A DNA stretch of 64,000 nt from Devosia sp. 66-22 (lineage in GTDB: Bacteria; Pseudomonadota; Alphaproteobacteria; Rhizobiales; Devosiaceae), in contig MKUZ01000017.1 in the NCBI GenBank assembly GCA_001899065.1, positions 62,001 through 126,000 of the forward strand, given 5' to 3'. A model generated the notes under the pieces. That model saw only the letters and a program-made list of their open reading frames with translations. It was not told the origin of the DNA and searched no databases. Below, piece by piece: positions 60,208 to 64,000 of this stretch; within the stretch, counting starts at the first letter, position 1; the number at the start of each line of letters is the position of its first letter. A program made the translations under genes and the position numbers.

Positions 60208-60594
60208 ATGGACTTTCTGACGTCGCTGAATTTCTGGCTCTGGGCGGCCGCCGTGCTGCTTGCCTTCGTCTACCTCATGGCCGGCGTCATGAAGGGCACG
60301 CAACCCATCGACAAGCTCGCCGCGCAGATGAAGTGGCCGGCCCAATACCCGCGCCTCACCCGCTTCGTCGGCTGGGCCGAGGTGGCCGGCGCCGTCGGCC
60401 TCGTCCTGCCGCTGCTGACCGGCATCCTCGCCTGGCTCACCCCGCTCGCCGCCCTCGGGCTCGCCCTGGTCCAGCTCCTCGCCTTCGGCTTCCATCTGCG
60501 CCGCGGCGAGCCGCAGATCCTGCCGGCCAACATTGTGCTCTTCGTCCTCGCGGTCTTCGTCGCCTGGGGCCGGTGGCCGCTGTTCGGCGCCTGA
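60208..60594 (+). CDS. DoxX-family membrane protein
   Basis: A 128-aa membrane protein with four helices of the DoxX family: LWAAAVLLAFVYLMAGVMK, FVGWAEVAGAVGLVLPLLTGILAWLTPLAALGLALVQLLAFGFHLRRGE. Members are linked to redox and thiol stress or quinone-related functions, but no specific activity can be assigned. The ribosome site AAGGGGAA precedes the ATG. It is followed 10 bp later by the hairpin that contains the start of the arfA-like gene. Confidence 0.87.
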   Translation: MDFLTSLNFWLWAAAVLLAFVYLMAGVMKGTQPIDKLAAQMKWPAQYPRLTRFVGWAEVAGAVGLVLPLLTGILAWLTPLAALGLALVQLLAFGFHLRRGEPQILPANIVLFVLAVFVAWGRWPLFGA

Positions 60595-60604
60595 TTTCGC
60601 GCTA

Positions 60605-60632
60605 GACTCATGGCGAGGTATCGCCATGAGTC
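60605..60632 (+). promoter_or_regulatory. 12-bp hairpin sequestering the arfA-like start codon
   Basis: GACTCATGGCGA (60605-60616) pairs perfectly with TCGCCATGAGTC (60621-60632) around a GGTA loop. The Shine-Dalgarno-like GAGG (60615-60618) and the ATG (60626-60628) lie in this structure, so translation should be repressed unless it opens. Both ends of the stem are GANTC sequences (60605-60609 and 60628-60632), potential CcrM methylation sites. Confidence 0.65.
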
Positions 60633-60793
60633 CGCCCCGCAAAGCCCCGCCGAAGAAGCGCAATCTTGCTGCCAAGGCGCTGCGTTCGCCGCTCTTCCGG
60701 CCGAAAGTCGCTGGCAATCCAGCGGCTTATAAGCGGCGCAAGCGGTTTATCCGAAATCCGGGTGACGATACCTCGGACGATCAGATCAACTGA
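60626..60793 (+). CDS. Candidate alternative ribosome-rescue factor ArfA
   Basis: A 55-aa basic protein whose middle, KRNLAAKALRSPLFRPKVAGNPAAYKRRKRF, resembles the ribosome-binding part of ArfA (E. coli core [22 protein letters not shown]). ArfA recruits RF2 to ribosomes stalled on messages without a stop codon when trans-translation fails. The C-terminal tail is acidic (PGDDTSDDQIN). The start codon lies within a 12-bp hairpin, which may keep synthesis low. Assignment rests on the short motif and on size; a generic small basic protein is the alternative. Confidence 0.6.
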   Translation: MSPPRKAPPKKRNLAAKALRSPLFRPKVAGNPAAYKRRKRFIRNPGDDTSDDQIN

Positions 60794-60937
60794 AATCAAG
60801 TGGATTGGCGGGGCGCGGCGCCAAACTCGCCTGTTCATTGTCCATTCAGCCGTCCGACGCCAGTTGCAGCGCCACCAAGCCGGTGACAGTTTACCGGCAC
60901 GCTCGGCGCGGAGGGCGCGCCTTTCCTCGGAGGCATC

Positions 60938-61495
60938 ATGTTCGGCTGGATCATTCTGGGCATCGTCGTTGTCGTCATCGGCTACGGCATCATGGCGTAC
61001 AACAATCTCGTGCGGCAGCGGCAGCTCACCCAGGAGGGCTGGTCGGGCATCGACGTGCAGCTCAAGCGCCGCACCGACCTCATCCCCAATCTGATGGAAG
61101 CGGTGAAGGGCTATATGAGCCACGAGCGCGAGACGCTCGAGGCCGTCACCCAGGCGCGCACCGCCGCGCAGGCGGCCCAGAACGGCACGCCCGAGCAGCG
61201 CGCCCAGGCCGAGGGCATTCTGTCGGGCGCGCTCGGCCGCTTGTTCGCCGTCGCCGAGGCCTATCCCGACCTCAAGGCCAGCCAGAACTTCATGCAGTTC
61301 CAGGGCGAGCTCAGCAACACCGAGAACGAAATCCAGCTCTCGCGCCGCTACTACAACGGCACCGCCCGCGACCTGAACACGGCCGTCGAGTCCTTCCCCT
61401 CGAACGTCATCGCGAACTTCTTCAAGTTCGACAAGGTGCAGTATTTCGAGATGGAGAACCCGGCCGACCGCGCCGTGCCGCAGGTGAAATTCTAA
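60938..61495 (+). CDS. LemA-family protein
   Basis: A 185-aa protein with a single N-terminal membrane helix (FGWIILGIVVVVIGYGIMAYNNLV) and the conserved LemA helical domain (QEGWSGIDVQLKRRTDLIPNLMEAVKGY, SQNFMQFQGELSNTENEIQLSRRYYNG). Function is unknown; it is typically found with the DUF2207 membrane protein that follows here, so the two probably work together at the membrane. The ribosome site GGAGG precedes the ATG. Confidence 0.95.
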   Translation: MFGWIILGIVVVVIGYGIMAYNNLVRQRQLTQEGWSGIDVQLKRRTDLIPNLMEAVKGYMSHERETLEAVTQARTAAQAAQNGTPEQRAQAEGILSGALGRLFAVAEAYPDLKASQNFMQFQGELSNTENEIQLSRRYYNGTARDLNTAVESFPSNVIANFFKFDKVQYFEMENPADRAVPQVKF

Positions 61496-61509
61496 GCCAC
61501 CCGATCGTC

Positions 61510-61530
61510 GTCCCCGCGGATAGCGGGGAC
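61510..61530. repeat. REP-like palindrome between lemA-type and DUF2207 genes
   Basis: An 8-bp stem (61510-61517 with 61523-61530, GTCCCCGC/GCGGGGAC) with a GGATA loop, followed by CCCATCTT. This resembles the short palindromic intergenic elements (gtccccgc...gcggggaccc) common in alphaproteobacterial genomes. Only one copy was noticed in this window. It may also act as an intercistronic mRNA stabiliser. Confidence 0.45.
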
Positions 61531-61558
61531 CCATCTTCCCATGCGCGAGGGCCGCAGC

Positions 61559-63499
61559 ATGTTCACTCGGCGTACCCACTCCTGGATCGCGGCGCTGCTG
61601 CTCGTCCTCGCATCGCTTTGCGCGGTCCCCGCCATGGCCCGCGAGGAGATCCGCTCATTTGTCAGCGACACCACGCTGCGCGCCGACGGCTCCGTCGAGG
61701 TCACCGAGACCATCGCGGTCAATGTCGAGGGCAGCGAAATCCGCCGCGGCATCTACCGCGATATCCCCACCCAGCTCGTCAATCCCGACAATACGCGGCT
61801 CCGCTCGGATCTGCGCGTCGTCGAAGTGCTGCGCGACGGCCAGCCCGAGCCCTACGACGTCTCCAACCTCGGTGGCGGCTTCAAGCGCATCCAGATCGGC
61901 GACGCCGACGTCTTCCTCGACTACCGGGTGCACACCTACACCATCCGCTACACCATGAGCCGCATGGCCCGCTACTTCGCGGACCATGACGAGCTCTACT
62001 GGAACGCTACCGGCAACTACTGGAACTTCCCCATCCTGTCGGCCACCGCCATCCTCGAGGTGCCGCAGGGTGCCGTGATCGATGGTGCCATCGGCTACAC
62101 GGGCACGCCCGGCTCCACCGAGCAGGCGGTCCGGATCGACCAGACCGCCCCCAACTCCGTCACCGTCCGCACCACGCGCGAGCTCGCGGCAGGGGAGGGG
62201 CTGTCCGCCGCCGTGAAATTCCAGAAGGGCATTCTTGTCGCGCCCGAAGGACTCACCGGCGTCGGCAACTGGATCTCCGACCATCGCGAGCTGGTGTTCC
62301 CCGGCTTCGCGGTGCTGATCGTCCTGCTGTACAACTACTTCGCCTGGAGTGCTGTCGGCCGCGATCCGGCGCGCGGCACCATCATTCCGTTGTTCCACGC
62401 GCCCAAGGGCATGTCGCCCGCGCTCATGCACTATATCGGCAATATGGGCTTCAAGGGTGGCGGCTGGACCGCCTTCACCGCCGCCATCTTCGATCTCGGC
62501 GTCAAGGGCCTGGTGCAGATCGACAAAACCGGCAAGGACCTCACCATCACCTCGACGGGCAAGGCGACCGAGAAGTTGCCGCCGGGCGAGCAGATCATCT
62601 ACGACTATGTCCGGTCCAAGGGCTCCGTCACCGTCGACAAGACCGACGGCCCCAAGCTCAACACCAAGCGTGGCGAGCTCGTAGCCACCATCGAGAAGGA
62701 AAACCGCGAGGTCTACTTCAAGAACAATGTGCTCTACAGCATCGGCGGTGTCCTGCTTGCCGTCGTCATGCTCGGCGCGCTGGTCTGGCTCGAAGTGCTC
62801 GATCCGGTGTTCCTCATCGTCGCCATCATCGGCGCGGTCATCATCGGTGTCTTCCTCGGCGTCATCTTCGGTTCGGCCAAGGGCGGCGTCGTCGGCAAGA
62901 TCATCACCATCATCTGGGTCGCGATCATCGGCTTCAATTTCATCGGCGTGGGCATCGATGCGCTCGCTGGCTTCCGTCTCAACATCGACACCGGCCTTAT
63001 CGCCGCCATCTCGATCATGGTCATCGTGATCGTCTTCGCCATCCTCATGCGTGCGCCCACCATCCAGGGCCGCAAGCTCATGGACGACATCGAGGGCTTC
63101 AGGATGTACATGGAGACCGCCGAGAAGAACCGCCTCAACTATGTCGACAAGGGCGAGCCGCCCATGTCGGTGACGCGCTTTGAGACCATCCTTCCCTTCG
63201 CCATCGCGCTGGGCGTCGAGAAGCCATGGTCGGAGCGCTTCGAGGCCGACCTGGTGCGCAACGCGGTCGAGGGCGCCACGGCAGGCTCCTATTCGCCCGG
63301 GTGGTATCGTGGCGGCTCGTGGTCCACAGGCGGCAGCACCGGCGATTTCTCGAAATCCTTCTCCGGCATCGCCACCGGCATGAGCGCCGCAATGATCGCC
63401 GCCCAGCCCAGCACCAGCTCCGGCTCCGGCTTCTCGGGCGGCGGTGGTGGTGGCGGCTCGGGTGGCGGCGGCGGTGGCGGAGGCGGCGGCGGCTGGTAG
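61559..63499 (+). CDS. DUF2207 membrane protein
   Basis: A 646-aa protein with a signal peptide (FTRRTHSWIAALLLVLASLCAVPAMA), an extracytoplasmic beta-rich DUF2207 domain (about 28-230: IRSFVSDTTLRADGSVEVTETIAVNVEG), a membrane helix near 245-262, a soluble region and a second membrane cluster (about 395-505). The C-terminus is almost pure glycine (about the last 25 residues, ending in W), a known trait of the family. The ATG at 61559 has GAGGG upstream and is preferred to 61541. It pairs with the LemA gene. Role unknown. Confidence 0.93.
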   Translation: MFTRRTHSWIAALLLVLASLCAVPAMAREEIRSFVSDTTLRADGSVEVTETIAVNVEGSEIRRGIYRDIPTQLVNPDNTRLRSDLRVVEVLRDGQPEPYDVSNLGGGFKRIQIGDADVFLDYRVHTYTIRYTMSRMARYFADHDELYWNATGNYWNFPILSATAILEVPQGAVIDGAIGYTGTPGSTEQAVRIDQTAPNSVTVRTTRELAAGEGLSAAVKFQKGILVAPEGLTGVGNWISDHRELVFPGFAVLIVLLYNYFAWSAVGRDPARGTIIPLFHAPKGMSPALMHYIGNMGFKGGGWTAFTAAIFDLGVKGLVQIDKTGKDLTITSTGKATEKLPPGEQIIYDYVRSKGSVTVDKTDGPKLNTKRGELVATIEKENREVYFKNNVLYSIGGVLLAVVMLGALVWLEVLDPVFLIVAIIGAVIIGVFLGVIFGSAKGGVVGKIITIIWVAIIGFNFIGVGIDALAGFRLNIDTGLIAAISIMVIVIVFAILMRAPTIQGRKLMDDIEGFRMYMETAEKNRLNYVDKGEPPMSVTRFETILPFAIALGVEKPWSERFEADLVRNAVEGATAGSYSPGWYRGGSWSTGGSTGDFSKSFSGIATGMSAAMIAAQPSTSSGSGFSGGGGGGGSGGGGGGGGGGGW

Positions 63500-63584
63500 C
63501 CGGCGAGGCGGCGGTCATTTGGATCGAGCCCCACCGAGCCGGCCAGCGAAGCCGGCAGCGGGGGTCGTTACCTGCGGTAGAACG

Positions 63585-64000
63585 CTACCCTACAAAGTCC
63601 ACCGGCACGCCCGGCTCGACCAGCCCCGCCAGTTCGCCCGCGTCCCAGTTCGTCAGCCGCACGCAGCCATGCGAGGCCGTCTTGTCGATCGTGTCCGGGA
63701 TCGGCGTGCCGTGGATGCCGAAGGTCGGCTCCGTCAGGTCGATCCACATCGAGCCCACCGGCCCGTTCGGCCCGGGCGGAATGATCAGCCTGTCGGTGTT
63801 CTCGCCCTGCTGGAAATTCACGTCGGGATTGTATGTGTAGTTGGGCATCGGTGCGACCGCCGCCACGAGGTGTGTGCCGCTCGGTGAGGGATTGTCCGCG
63901 CTGCCGATCGTGGCCGGATACGCCACCACCAATGCGCCCGTCGCATCGTAGGCGCGCAGCTGCCGCGCTGTCTTGTCCGCTTCGATCCGCGCCACCTTGC
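63585..64000 (-). CDS. L,D-transpeptidase (YkuD), N-terminus beyond the window
   Basis: C-terminal part of an L,D-transpeptidase catalytic domain, cut by the right edge. It shows RIEADKTARQLRAYDATGALVVAYPATIGS, then GPNGPVGSMWIDL, HGTPIPDTIDKTASHGCVRLTNWDA with the catalytic His and Cys (SHGCVR). Such enzymes make 3-3 crosslinks in peptidoglycan or anchor lipoproteins. An in-frame GTG at 63995 is probably internal, since the frame continues to the window end. It converges on the DUF2207 gene with an 85-bp gap. Confidence 0.92.
   Translation of the reverse strand, partial: KVARIEADKTARQLRAYDATGALVVAYPATIGSADNPSPSGTHLVAAVAPMPNYTYNPDVNFQQGENTDRLIIPPGPNGPVGSMWIDLTEPTFGIHGTPIPDTIDKTASHGCVRLTNWDAGELAGLVEPGVPVDFVG

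Noticed and set aside
63421-63499. GGN-type triplet repeat at the end of the DUF2207 gene
   Set aside because: It encodes the glycine-rich tail normal for the family, so it is not an independent repeat element.

Overview
The window is GC-rich and gene-dense. It looks like a core chromosomal segment of an alphaproteobacterium of the order Hyphomicrobiales (Rhizobiales), with Devosia-like bacteria as my best guess. The reasons are the split F0 ATP synthase operon (atpI-B-E-B'-F) with both b and b' subunits, the ctaC-ctaD-ctaB-ctaG-ctaE oxidase operon followed by DUF983, SURF1 and threonine synthase, an orphan CcrM-type GANTC methylase behind a CtrA-like box, ETF-ubiquinone oxidoreductase near ispE, and the S49 peptidase near glyQ. 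The genus is inferred from gene content only. No rRNA, tRNA, insertion sequence, prophage or CRISPR array was seen.

Layout. 0.3-7.3 kb: aa3 cytochrome c oxidase subunits and assembly factors (heme O synthase, Cox11/CtaG, SURF1). 7.3-13.6 kb: thrC, an M16 peptidase, an acetyltransferase and a membrane c-di-GMP phosphodiesterase candidate. 13.6-16.9 kb: a VapBC toxin-antitoxin pair, a UPF0301 protein, a DsbD-alpha-like secreted protein, a peroxiredoxin and a lipoprotein. 16.9-21.7 kb: a tandem glycine riboswitch driving gcvT-H-PA-PB. 21.7-24.3 kb: DUF2332, an alpha/beta hydrolase and an ICMT-like membrane methyltransferase. 24.3-27.1 kb: the F0 operon, with its own promoter and terminator. 27.1-41.5 kb: genome-maintenance genes (smc, mutY, ccrM, rnhB, a PA0069-type radical SAM protein, family-4 uracil-DNA glycosylase) mixed with a DsbA-like protein, DUF721, an ArsR/SRPBCC pair, an Rnk-like protein, moaB and an MFS transporter.

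41.6-46.5 kb: a VOC protein, ETF-QO, a TPR protein and ispE. 46.5-49.5 kb: a compact minus-strand module encoding a DUF4142 protein, a type-1 copper cupredoxin, an ECF sigma factor, CopC and CopD. It has two matching ECF-type promoters (GGAAC-N16-CGTC), one before each half, and is the most system-like feature of the window. 49.5-53.6 kb: an acetyltransferase, a polyprenyl diphosphate synthase, a tRNA1(Val)-type methyltransferase, an S49 peptidase and a small membrane protein. 53.6-58.5 kb: an accessory-looking stretch with a GGDEF-EAL protein, a frameshifted LuxR-type gene, an NTF2-LuxR fusion regulator and small unknown proteins. 58.5-64 kb: glyQ, an acetyltransferase, DoxX, a candidate ArfA ribosome-rescue factor whose start codon lies inside a 12-bp hairpin, LemA, DUF2207 and the C-terminal part of an L,D-transpeptidase cut by the right edge.

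Several regulatory signals can be read directly: leaderless-type promoters, a perfect VapB operator, a 20-bp palindrome centred on the arsR-type start codon, hairpin terminators, intercistronic hairpins flanking atpE, and a CtrA-like box before ccrM.
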